This document shows, piece by piece, positions 18,390 to 26,157 of a DNA stretch of 64,000 nucleotides. The position numbers and the translations under genes are program-made. Every line of letters begins with the position of its first letter. Position 1 is the stretch's first letter. The notes under the pieces are model-generated. The model did no database searches, had not been told where the DNA came from, and saw only the letters and a list, made by a program, of their open reading frames with translations. Source of the DNA: Gemmatimonadaceae bacterium (lineage in GTDB: Bacteria > Gemmatimonadota > Gemmatimonadetes > Gemmatimonadales > Gemmatimonadaceae); the NCBI GenBank assembly GCA_020851035.1, contig JADZDM010000014.1:39626-103625 (forward strand), written 5' to 3'.

Positions 18390-19757
18390 ATGTCGGACCT
18401 GATCGAGGTTGCCTTCAAGGGCAACCGGAAGGAGTTCTTCCGCTGGGAAGACGTCGTCCCGCCGCCGGGCCCGCCGACGCAGGTGATCGTCGAGGGTGAC
18501 CGCGGCGAGGACCTGGGACAGGTGCACGCCATCGGCGAGCTCGCCGAGCAGCGCTTCGCCGGCGTCGCACACGGTGCCGCACTCGGCGTGGCGGCACGCC
18601 GTGTCGTGCGACTCGCGAACCGCGACGACATCCGGCGCGCCACCGCCCTCGTCGAGGAGAACGAAGCCACCCGCCGCGCGGCCACCCAGCAGGTGCGCGC
18701 CCTCGGCCTGCAGATGAAGGTCACCGACGCCGAATGGCAGTGGGACCACCGCAAGCTCACGCTCTACTTCACCGCCGAGAAGCGCGTCGACTTCCGCACC
18801 CTCGTGCGGGACCTCGCCAGCACCTTCAAGGCACGCATCGAGCTGAAGCAGATCGGCGTGCGCGACGAGGCCAAGCGGCTCGATGGCATCGGCCGCTGCG
18901 GGCGCCAGTACTGCTCCGCGTCGTGGCTGCCCGACCTGCGGCCCGTGAACCTCGGCGTGGCCAAGGACCAGAAGCTGTCCCTGAATCCCACGCAGATCAG
19001 CGGCGCCTGCGGACGCCTCATGTGCTGCCTGCGCTACGAGCACGAGTTCTACGTGCAGAGCCGCAAGCGATTCCCGAAGGAGGGGAAGGTCATCGCGACG
19101 GCGAAGGGCGAGGAGAAGGTCATCCTCAACGACATCTTCCACGATCGCGTCACGCTGCGCGCTGCCGACGGCGAGACCCGAATCCTCACGCTCCTCGAAC
19201 TGCGCCGCGAGACGTCGGCGTGGACGCCGGGCGTGACCGACGAGTTCAGCGTGGCCGACGCGCGCGAGGCCGCGGAGGAGGGAGTGCTTCCCCTCGACGA
19301 TGCGCCGCGCGCGACCCCGGAGCGCACGCGGTTGCCAGCCCAGGATCGCACGCTGCCCGTGCTCCCCGCCACACCGCGCGGCAGTGCGACGGTCGCACCC
19401 GTGACGCCGGCGCCGGCCGGGCCGGATGACGCTACGCCCGCACGTCCCGCCGTCACGGCGACGCCGGTGAAGGCGGAGGCCGCCGTGCCGGCTCCGGACG
19501 CCGAGGCCATCCGGACGCCGACGTCTCCCCCCGGTACTGCGGTTGCGCCGGTGATGATGGGCGCCTCCGGCACCGACGACGCCGGTGATGACGACGAGGA
19601 CGGTGACGATCCCGACGCGGACGAAACGGAGAGCCCCTCGGCAGATGGAACCCCTGCCGGCGACGCCCCGCGGCGCCGGCGCCGGCGCGGCCGCCGCGGC
19701 GGACGCCGTGGGCGTGGCAACCGTCCCGCCGGCGGTGACGAGACTCAGCCGCAGTAG
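18390..19757 (+). CDS. ricT: RicT/YaaT-like PSP1-domain protein with acidic and Arg/Gly-rich tail
   Basis: The first 290 residues form the PSP1/RicT domain. In Bacillus this protein works with RicA and RicF in RNA maturation as an Fe-S-containing complex. The cysteine-rich core is visible as GRCGRQYCSASWLPDL followed by ISGACGRLMCCLRYEHEFY. Residues 300-455 are low complexity: Pro/Ala/Thr-rich, then an acidic run (DDAGDDDEDGDDPDADE), then a very basic tail ([19 protein letters not shown]). The tail is not part of the family core and looks like an RNA-binding RG-rich extension. The gene starts 3 bp after accA and 63 bp before metG. The symbol follows the domain; function in this organism is inferred. 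Confidence 0.85.
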   Translation: MSDLIEVAFKGNRKEFFRWEDVVPPPGPPTQVIVEGDRGEDLGQVHAIGELAEQRFAGVAHGAALGVAARRVVRLANRDDIRRATALVEENEATRRAATQQVRALGLQMKVTDAEWQWDHRKLTLYFTAEKRVDFRTLVRDLASTFKARIELKQIGVRDEAKRLDGIGRCGRQYCSASWLPDLRPVNLGVAKDQKLSLNPTQISGACGRLMCCLRYEHEFYVQSRKRFPKEGKVIATAKGEEKVILNDIFHDRVTLRAADGETRILTLLELRRETSAWTPGVTDEFSVADAREAAEEGVLPLDDAPRATPERTRLPAQDRTLPVLPATPRGSATVAPVTPAPAGPDDATPARPAVTATPVKAEAAVPAPDAEAIRTPTSPPGTAVAPVMMGASGTDDAGDDDEDGDDPDADETESPSADGTPAGDAPRRRRRRGRRGGRRGRGNRPAGGDETQPQ

Positions 19758-19820
19758 CTTGCCCTGACGCGCGCAGCGGTCGCGGCGCCGTGCACCAACC
19801 CGTCCACATCCGGATCCACC

Positions 19821-21362
19821 GTGTCGCGCTTCTACATCACCACCGCCATCGACTACGCGAATGGTGACCCGCACATCGGGCACGCCTTCGAGAAGATCGG
19901 TGCCGACGCCATCGCGCGCGCGCATCGTGCGCTCGGCCACGATGTGCACTTCATGATCGGGATGGACGAGCACGGCCAGAAGGTGGCGCAGACCGCCGCC
20001 GCCGCCGGCGTCTCGGAACAGGCCTTCGTGGACGACATCGCCAGCCGGTTCGCCGGGATGTGGACCACCCTCCAGGTCTCGAACGACCAGTTCATCCGCA
20101 CCACCTCGCCGGAGCACGAGGCCGGCGTTCAGGCGCTGATCTCCCGGATCTTCGAGCGGTCGCCCGATGCGTTCTACGAGAAGAGCTATGCGGGCTGGTA
20201 CTGCGTGGGGTGCGAGGCCTTCAAGACCGACACCGAGATCGTCGACGGACAGTGCGTGCTGCACCCCACCCGCAAGCTCGAGTGGGTCGAGGAGCGCAAC
20301 TGGTTCTTCCGCCTCTCGGCGTACGCCGACCGGCTCCGCGCCCTGATCCAGGGCAACCCGGCGTTCGTGCAACCGTCCAGCCGGCGCAACGAGATCCTCG
20401 GGTTGCTCGACTCGGGACTCGAGGACGTGTCCGCGAGCCGCGCCCGCAGCGGGTGGGCCGTGCCGTTCCCGCGCCCCACCAGCGATGGCCAGGCACAGGG
20501 CACGTACGTGTGGTTCGATGCGCTGCCCAACTACCTCACCGGAACCGGCTTCCCGCACCAGCCGGGTTGGGAGACGCGCTGGCCGGCGCAGGTCCACGTC
20601 ATCGGCAAGGACATCACCCGGTTCCACGCGGTCATCTGGCCCGCCATGCTGATGGCGGCAGAGATCGCGCTGCCGGAGCGCGTCTGGGGCCACGGCTTCG
20701 TGCTCCTCGGCGGAGAGCGGTTCAGCAAGAGCGCCGGCGTGAAGCTCGACCTGCGCGAGGCGATCGACCGCTTCGGCGCCGACGCATTCCGGTACTTCCT
20801 GCTCCGCGAGATCCCCTTCGACGGAGACGGCAGCTTCTCGTGGGAGCGGTTCGGTGAGCGCTACAACGCCGACCTCGCGAACGCCTTCGGCAACCTCGCC
20901 AGTCGCGTCACGTCGATGATCGAGAAGTACAACGACGGCGTGATTCCACCGGCGGTGCCCGACACGCTCGACGAGCAGGACCTCGCCGACCTGGCCGACG
21001 CCGCCGCCGCGATCGACGGGTCGCGCGGCTACATGATCCATGACAGCCTGGCGGCGATCTGGCGCACCGTGGCACGCGCCAACGAACACGTGCAGCTGCA
21101 CCAGCCCTGGGCGCTGGCGAAGTCCCCCGACACGCGCGAGGCGCTCCTGCAGGTGCTCGGATCGCTCGGGCGTGCACTGGCGCGACAGGCTGTGGCCATC
21201 GCCCCGTTCATGCCGGCCAAGGCGCAGGCGCTTTGGGAATCGCTCGGCGCTCCCGGCAGTGTGCACGGGGTTTCATGGCCCACACGTGCCGCGGTGGACG
21301 CTGCCGGCTGGCGGGTGACGAAGGGCGCCGCGCTCTTCCCGCGCGAGGAAGCCGCGAAATAG
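19821..21362 (+). CDS. metG: Methionyl-tRNA synthetase
   Basis: Class I aminoacyl-tRNA synthetase charging tRNA-Met. The 513-residue protein starts with GTG at 19821 (MSRFYITTAIDYANGDPHIG). The HIGH motif is in DPHIGHAFEK and the KMSKS loop is the variant RFSKS in GGERFSKSAGVKLD. The zinc knuckle is YCVGCEAF with a distal CVLH, that is CxxC plus CxxH. The anticodon-binding helical domain occupies the last 150 residues. It lacks the C-terminal tRNA-binding (dimerisation) domain of longer MetG proteins, a known short form. RicT-metG adjacency is common in bacteria. The final residues are weakly conserved. Confidence 0.95.
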   Translation: MSRFYITTAIDYANGDPHIGHAFEKIGADAIARAHRALGHDVHFMIGMDEHGQKVAQTAAAAGVSEQAFVDDIASRFAGMWTTLQVSNDQFIRTTSPEHEAGVQALISRIFERSPDAFYEKSYAGWYCVGCEAFKTDTEIVDGQCVLHPTRKLEWVEERNWFFRLSAYADRLRALIQGNPAFVQPSSRRNEILGLLDSGLEDVSASRARSGWAVPFPRPTSDGQAQGTYVWFDALPNYLTGTGFPHQPGWETRWPAQVHVIGKDITRFHAVIWPAMLMAAEIALPERVWGHGFVLLGGERFSKSAGVKLDLREAIDRFGADAFRYFLLREIPFDGDGSFSWERFGERYNADLANAFGNLASRVTSMIEKYNDGVIPPAVPDTLDEQDLADLADAAAAIDGSRGYMIHDSLAAIWRTVARANEHVQLHQPWALAKSPDTREALLQVLGSLGRALARQAVAIAPFMPAKAQALWESLGAPGSVHGVSWPTRAAVDAAGWRVTKGAALFPREEAAK

Positions 21363-21683
21363 TCGCGGCATGGGCCCTGCCGCAGATCGCCCGAACTGCC
21401 GCGAAACGCTCCGCATCCCACGGGCGATCGGCAGCCACATCCCGCGATCAAGCCATTGCAGGGCAATGACTTGCAGTGACCTGCGCGGCGTGGCGCGCCC
21501 CCTGCCATGTTGTCGGGCACGGCACGGCAAGAGCCTGTGACACCAGCACTGGAGCAGCACTACCAGTCACCGCAGTGACTTCTTCGACCGACCCGTGGCA
21601 TGACCACACCCAGAGTCAGACTCGGCTGTTACCAGTGTCCCACGTCCATCGTCCACTGGTCGGGCCTGCCTCTGGAGTGTGGT
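21363..21683. other. Intergenic region metG to pilin-like cluster
   Basis: 321 bp with no supported gene. It must hold the promoter of the pilin-like operon. A 7-bp inverted repeat, ACCAGTG (21631-21637) with CACTGGT (21654-21660), lies just upstream of the Shine-Dalgarno GGAG at 21674. No clear -35/-10 pair, riboswitch or tRNA was recognised. Confidence 0.5.
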
Positions 21684-23465
21684 ATGTCGCGTTTCGCTCC
21701 GAACCACTCACGGTTGGACGAACCCGCTCGATCAAAATCCCTGCGCCGCGGCTTCGCGCTCGAGTCCACGCTCCTCCTGATCGTGCTCTTCGGGGCGCTC
21801 ATCGGCGTCGCCACGACTGCCATCGCGGTCTATTCGCGCACGGCCGGCGTCGAGGTGCGCGCCGCCCGCGTGCAGTACGCTGCCGAGGGCGCAGGTGACC
21901 AGCTGATGGCCCAGCTCGACGCCGCGATGGCCGACGGCGTCGTCAGCCCCGCCGACATCACCAGCCTCACCACCCCGACCCTCCCGGGGTTCACGTTCAC
22001 GCAGAGCACGTCGTACGTCGGCGGAGCCGCGATGCGGATCATCACGCGTGGCGCCTTCAGCGGCCTGTATGCGCTGGAGCAGCCGATGAAGGTGTCCGTC
22101 ACCGCCGACGATGCCGGCGGCAACCGCGCCGCCATCGAACTCGGTGTCCTGGTGCAGGCCGTGCCGGTGTTCCAGTTCGGCGTGTTCGCGGAGCGCGACC
22201 TCGAGATCACCAACGGCCCGCCGATGACGTTCGTGGGCTGGGTGCACTCCAACCGCAACATCTACCTCAGCTCCGCCAACGCCGACTACATGAGCCAGGT
22301 CACGGCGGCCGACAGCGTGTTCTGGATGCGCAAGGACACGGTCTCGCGCTTGCCGGGTGTGCGGATTGCCAACGCCTCCGGCACGCTGATGCCGCTCGAC
22401 TTCGACAGCCGCAGCCATCCTGGTGCGGCGTTCGTCGCGCAGAGCAACACGGTGTTCGATGGGCGCCTGATGAGCGGCGAGAGTGGCGTGCGACGACTGC
22501 AGCTTCCGTTGCCCACCGGAATGGACCCGATCGAGCTGATTCGCCCTGCGCTGGTGGGAGACACCCCGGAAGTGCGCGGCGTGCGGATGGCCAACAAGGC
22601 GGATCTTCGCATCGTGGTGAACCTTGCCGCGCCGCTCACGAACGTGTGTACCGAGGCGACGTTCGTCCGCACCGGCGGCCGTGCCGCGCTCGCAGGCGCA
22701 TGCCCGGGCATCCTGCAGTTCGCGCGCGATGCCTTCTACGATGGCCGCGAGATGCGGTCGCCCGACGTGCTGGAGCTCGATGTCGCGGCGCTGCGGGCGT
22801 GGGTGAACGCCAACGTCAGCAGTCGCCAGGTGAACGTGCTCTACGTCGAGTTCCAGAATCGCGACACCCTCGTCGCCGGCCGCGACTACCCGGCCCTGCG
22901 CCTGAAGAACGGCTGGGAACTCCCCGCCGCCGCGCCGGGTGAGGTCGGGGGCATGACCGTCTCGACCAACAGCGCCCTCTACGTGCAGGGTGACTACAAC
23001 ACGACCAACTGGAAGCCGGCCTCGCTGCTCGGCGACGTGGCGACCTTCCTGTCGAATGCATGGGCCGACGACTCGTCGGCGGTCTTCCCGCGGCCGCGCA
23101 CCTTCGCAGCCACGACGGTGTACGCGGCCCTGCTCGCCGGGAACTCCGAGACGCCGTGTGATGCCATGAACTGCGGCACCCAGCCCTACGGTGGCGGCTT
23201 CGAGAACTTCCCGCGCTTCCTCGAGGACTGGGGTGGCAGCACCGGTGGTACGCAGTTCCAGTACCGCGGATCGCTGGTGGCGCTCTTCACCAGCCGCCAG
23301 TCGTCGAGACCGTGGGGCCACGGACTGAACATGGGATTCGGCTACTACAACCCTCCGTCGCGCGACTGGGCCTTCGAGACCCGCTTCAGCGACCCGCAGT
23401 TCCTGCCCCCCGGCACGCCGAGTCTCGGCGCCGTGGTGCAGGTCTCCTACCGCAGTGTGTTCTGA
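21684..23465 (+). CDS. PilX-like pilus assembly protein with prepilin N-terminus
   Basis: A 593-residue protein with a type IV prepilin-like N-terminus: after RRG comes FALESTLLLIVLFGALIG, a hydrophobic helix that would be cut by prepilin peptidase after Gly. The acidic residue is at mature position 4, not 5. The rest is a large secreted domain rich in beta structure and turns, with several Cys (for example TPCDAMNCG). ATG 21684 has GGAG six bases upstream, and the hydrophobic segment begins about 40 residues in. It overlaps the next gene by one base (TGATG). By position and shape it fits the PilX/large minor pilin slot, possibly at the pilus tip; no specific subfamily was recognised. Confidence 0.75.
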   Translation: MSRFAPNHSRLDEPARSKSLRRGFALESTLLLIVLFGALIGVATTAIAVYSRTAGVEVRAARVQYAAEGAGDQLMAQLDAAMADGVVSPADITSLTTPTLPGFTFTQSTSYVGGAAMRIITRGAFSGLYALEQPMKVSVTADDAGGNRAAIELGVLVQAVPVFQFGVFAERDLEITNGPPMTFVGWVHSNRNIYLSSANADYMSQVTAADSVFWMRKDTVSRLPGVRIANASGTLMPLDFDSRSHPGAAFVAQSNTVFDGRLMSGESGVRRLQLPLPTGMDPIELIRPALVGDTPEVRGVRMANKADLRIVVNLAAPLTNVCTEATFVRTGGRAALAGACPGILQFARDAFYDGREMRSPDVLELDVAALRAWVNANVSSRQVNVLYVEFQNRDTLVAGRDYPALRLKNGWELPAAAPGEVGGMTVSTNSALYVQGDYNTTNWKPASLLGDVATFLSNAWADDSSAVFPRPRTFAATTVYAALLAGNSETPCDAMNCGTQPYGGGFENFPRFLEDWGGSTGGTQFQYRGSLVALFTSRQSSRPWGHGLNMGFGYYNPPSRDWAFETRFSDPQFLPPGTPSLGAVVQVSYRSVF

Positions 23466-24007
23466 TGACTCGTCGTGGCACGTCGATGGTCGAGCTGCTC
23501 GTGGTCCTCGCCATCCTCGCGGTGATGACCACGATCGCCGTGCCCAAGCTCCGGATCTCCACGCGTGCCACGGTCGAGCAGAATGCCCGCGTGCTGGCAC
23601 AGGACCTGGACCTCGCGCGCACCCGCGCCTACGGTGCACGCGCCCGCGTGCGCACCGTGATCAACGACACGATCTGGCAGTTCTACCTCGACCAGAACCG
23701 AGACAGCACCTTCGCGGAGTCGGCCACCGAGCAGACGGCGTTCGGCACGCACTATCGCCGCACACTCGAGAAGGGCGTGATCATGAGCCGCGGCCTCGCG
23801 ACGCGGCTGCCGAACGACCCGGATGCCACCGCGCCAACCGGCGTGCGGCGCCTCACGTTCACCGCCCGGGGCATCACGGAACCGATGGGCACGGCGATGT
23901 TCATCTACCTCACACATGCGCAGGACGCCGGATCGGTGTACGCCATCGAGATCAACCCCGCCGCCAACGTGCGCGTCTGGCGCTGGCTCAACGGTGGCTG
24001 GCAGTGA
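23465..24007 (+). CDS. FimT/GspH-like minor pilin
   Basis: A 180-residue pseudopilin. The N-terminus MTRRG is followed by TSMVELLVVLAILAVMTTIA, a canonical prepilin site with Glu at mature position 5. The globular part shows the GspH/FimT pattern (ARVLAQDLDLARTRAYGARA, a long helix leading to a C-terminal beta sheet). The ATG overlaps the preceding stop (TGATG), and the next gene begins inside this gene's stop (GTGA). Expected in the inner membrane and then at the tip of a type IV pilus or type II secretion pseudopilus. Motor and secretin genes are not in the window, so the system type stays open. Confidence 0.85.
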   Translation: MTRRGTSMVELLVVLAILAVMTTIAVPKLRISTRATVEQNARVLAQDLDLARTRAYGARARVRTVINDTIWQFYLDQNRDSTFAESATEQTAFGTHYRRTLEKGVIMSRGLATRLPNDPDATAPTGVRRLTFTARGITEPMGTAMFIYLTHAQDAGSVYAIEINPAANVRVWRWLNGGWQ

Positions 24008-24444
24008 CGTCCGACCCCGTCGAGCATATGCCGGCCCTCCCGACGCCGGACGCAGGCCAGCGCCGCGGCTTCGCGCTGCTCTCGATCATGGTCGCGGTCG
24101 TGCTGCTGGCGACGGCCGTGATGGCGATCGGCGCCGCCAACACCACCCGCCTCAGGTCGCAGACGATCTCCACCACGCGGACCGCGGCACTCAGCCTGGC
24201 CCGCGACCACCTCGAGGCGGTGCGCGCCCGGGATCCGTGGTCCGTGGCCAGCGAGGCACCCCAGGCCGTGGATGCCACCGGCGCCCCGGTCACGGGGGGG
24301 GAGTTCACCCGGGAACTCGTGGTCACCGTCGTGCAGGACAACCTCCTGATGCTCGAGGTGATCATCACCCCGCGCCGCGGCACGGCCCCGGTGCGGCTGA
24401 TCACGAATCTCTTCCGCGGCGCCAGGATCGCGCCGGGGGCATGA
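24004..24444 (+). CDS. PilV-like minor pilin lacking Glu5
   Basis: A 146-residue minor pilin-like protein. The N-terminal helix after RRG is FALLSIMVAVVLLATAVMAI; mature position 5 is Ser rather than the usual Glu, and a helix (ISTTRTAALSLARDHLEAV) follows as in PilV/GspI proteins. Translation probably starts at GTG 24004, overlapping the FimT-like stop as GTGA; ATG 24028 is an alternative that would shorten the leader by 8 residues. It overlaps the next gene by four bases (ATGA). Loss of Glu5 is known in tip subunits such as GspK, but this protein is too small to be GspK. Role inferred from position. Confidence 0.72.
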   Translation: MTSDPVEHMPALPTPDAGQRRGFALLSIMVAVVLLATAVMAIGAANTTRLRSQTISTTRTAALSLARDHLEAVRARDPWSVASEAPQAVDATGAPVTGGEFTRELVVTVVQDNLLMLEVIITPRRGTAPVRLITNLFRGARIAPGA

Positions 24445-25400
24445 TGCCCGACCAGACTCCCATCCGCCGCGGCAACCGGCGCGCCGGCTTCACGCTCATC
24501 GAGCTCCTCATCGCGATGGTGCTCGGCCTGGTCGTGCTCACCATCTCGGCCAACTTCGCCTCTGCCACGCTGCGATCCAGCCGCGCGACCGACATGCGCG
24601 ACGGCCTCAATCGCGACGCCCGCTTCGTCGGCCTGTCGGTCGCACGCGACGTGCAGGATGCCGGCGTCTCGCTCCCGTCCACGAGCACATTCGGCGCCGT
24701 CGCCACGCGCGGCGACACCGTCGTCGCACTGTCGGTGCCGTACCTGCCCAACCAGGCCGAGGTCTACCGGATGGTCGTGCCGGTCGCCTCGATCGATCCC
24801 CTGCCGCCCGGCGGCACCTGCGGCGCCACCTGCATCGACCTCGTCGACCCGAACGTCGTGCCCTTCCAGCTCCGGGTTGGCGACCTCGCGCTCCTGCAGG
24901 TCCAGAACGTGCGCCGGCTGATCGTGCTCACCGCCGTCTCGACCCCGGTCGCGGGCCAGCGGCGGATCACCTGGTCCACCGCCGACTCGCTGTTCGTCTG
25001 GCCGGCGGGGCTCACCGGCGGGCTGCGGCTCACCCGCACCACCGTCGCCGTGCAGCGGCTGCAGGCCACCGGCTACTACCACAACACCCTCGCCAGCACC
25101 CTGATGCGCGCTGACGGGTTCACCACCACCGGCCAGCTCAATGCAGGCCCCGCCGCACGCGGCGTGCTGACCTTCAGCACCCGGCTCGCCTTCACCGATG
25201 GCAACGAGCGCATCGCCGCCGACGGATTCGACGCCGACACCCTGAACGACTACGACCGGATCATGTCGGTGGTCGTGCGGGCGCGCATGAAGATCGAGCG
25301 CACTGACCGCACCATCAACGGTGGCGCGGTGCTGTACCGGAACTACGAGTGGAAGGTCACGCCGCGGAACCTGCTCTTCGAGCGGAACCGGCTGCTCTGA
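24441..25400 (+). CDS. PilW-like minor pilin
   Basis: A 319-residue pilin-like protein with a classic prepilin site: RRAG then FTLIELLIAMVLGLVVLTIS, with Glu at mature position 5. The long N-terminal helix continues into RATDMRDGLNRDARFVGLSVARDVQ, a layout typical of PilW/GspJ. A Cys pair in GGTCGATCIDL may form a disulfide. It overlaps the PilV-like gene by four bases (ATGA) and is the last of four translationally coupled genes. Together they look like a minor-pilin set that primes pilus assembly. Confidence 0.82.
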   Translation: MMPDQTPIRRGNRRAGFTLIELLIAMVLGLVVLTISANFASATLRSSRATDMRDGLNRDARFVGLSVARDVQDAGVSLPSTSTFGAVATRGDTVVALSVPYLPNQAEVYRMVVPVASIDPLPPGGTCGATCIDLVDPNVVPFQLRVGDLALLQVQNVRRLIVLTAVSTPVAGQRRITWSTADSLFVWPAGLTGGLRLTRTTVAVQRLQATGYYHNTLASTLMRADGFTTTGQLNAGPAARGVLTFSTRLAFTDGNERIAADGFDADTLNDYDRIMSVVVRARMKIERTDRTINGGAVLYRNYEWKVTPRNLLFERNRLL

Positions 25401-25473
25401 TCCACCGCGCGCGACACGGATCGAGCTGCTAGGATTGCCGGGTCGTCCGCACCCGGAACCTCCTCCAGACCGC

Positions 25474-26046
25474 ATGTCAGCGCTGCCAGTGCCACTCCGT
25501 CGCGTCGCCGTCTTCTGTGGCTCCGCACCCGGCGCGGATCCTCGCTTCCTCGTCGGCGCACGCGCGCTCGGCGCGGAGCTCGCCAGCGCCGGCATCGGCG
25601 TCGTCTACGGTGGCGCCATGGTCGGCTGCATGGGTGCCGTGGCCGATGGTGCGCTCTCGGCGGGCGGTGAGGTGATCGGGGTCCTAACGCGCGGCCTCGA
25701 GCGGCGTGAGATCGCACATCGCGGCCTCACCCGCCTGGAGCTCGTGGACACGATGCATGAGCGCAAGGCCCGCATGGCGGCGCTGAGCGACGCCGTGATC
25801 GTGCTTCCCGGCGGCTACGGCACCCTCGACGAGTTGTTCGAGGCGCTCACCTGGTCGCAGCTCCGCATCGACCGGAAGCCCATCGGGCTCCTCGATGCCC
25901 ACGGTTTCTGGGAACCGCTGCTGGCCATGCTCGATGCCGCCGTGGACGCCGGGTTCATTCATCCCGGGAATCGCGCGCTACTCGCCTCCGGCCGCTCCGC
26001 CACCGCGCTCCTGGCGCAGTTCGCCGCGGCGGATCCGGAGCGCTGA
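25474..26046 (+). CDS. LOG-family (TIGR00730) nucleotide phosphoribohydrolase-like protein
   Basis: A 190-residue Rossmann-fold protein of the lysine-decarboxylase-like/LOG family. These hydrolyse nucleoside 5'-monophosphates to free base and ribose 5-phosphate, and some release cytokinins. The start VAVFCGSAPGADPRF, the middle VYGGAMVGCMGAVADG and the signature VLPGGYGTLDELFEALTWSQL-type segment (PGGxGTxxE) are all present, with MHERKARM contributing the conserved Arg and Lys. It begins 73 bp after the pilin-like genes, so co-transcription is possible but the function is unrelated. Older annotations as a lysine decarboxylase are wrong for this family. Confidence 0.9.
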   Translation: MSALPVPLRRVAVFCGSAPGADPRFLVGARALGAELASAGIGVVYGGAMVGCMGAVADGALSAGGEVIGVLTRGLERREIAHRGLTRLELVDTMHERKARMAALSDAVIVLPGGYGTLDELFEALTWSQLRIDRKPIGLLDAHGFWEPLLAMLDAAVDAGFIHPGNRALLASGRSATALLAQFAAADPER

Positions 26047-26097
26047 TTCGTGCCCGGTGGTCCGCCGTCGCCGCTGCGTACGGCAGTGGCGCATGCA

Positions 26098-26133
26098 ACG
26101 AGGGGGCCGGAGATGAATCTCCGGCCCCCTCGT
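26098..26133. terminator. Bidirectional terminator hairpin
   Basis: Perfect 15-bp inverted repeat ACGAGGGGGCCGGAG (26098-26112) and CTCCGGCCCCCTCGT (26119-26133), extendable by one A-T pair to leave a 4-base loop. It lies between the convergent LOG gene and susD-like gene. No long U-run on either side. Confidence 0.75.
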
Positions 26134-26157
26134 CGTCATGCGGTCACACCTGCAGGA

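Noticed and set aside
18096..21266. A 1056-codon minus-strand open frame across accA, ricT and metG
   Set aside because: It is antisense to three well-supported housekeeping genes and has shadow-type composition.
21363..21683. A cyclic-di-GMP (GEMM) riboswitch ahead of the pilin-like genes
   Set aside because: The expected conserved GEMM core was not found; only a 7-bp inverted repeat is present.
25474..26046. Lysine decarboxylase activity for the LOG-family gene
   Set aside because: The PGGYGT...E signature belongs to nucleotide phosphoribohydrolase-like proteins; the decarboxylase name is a historical misannotation.
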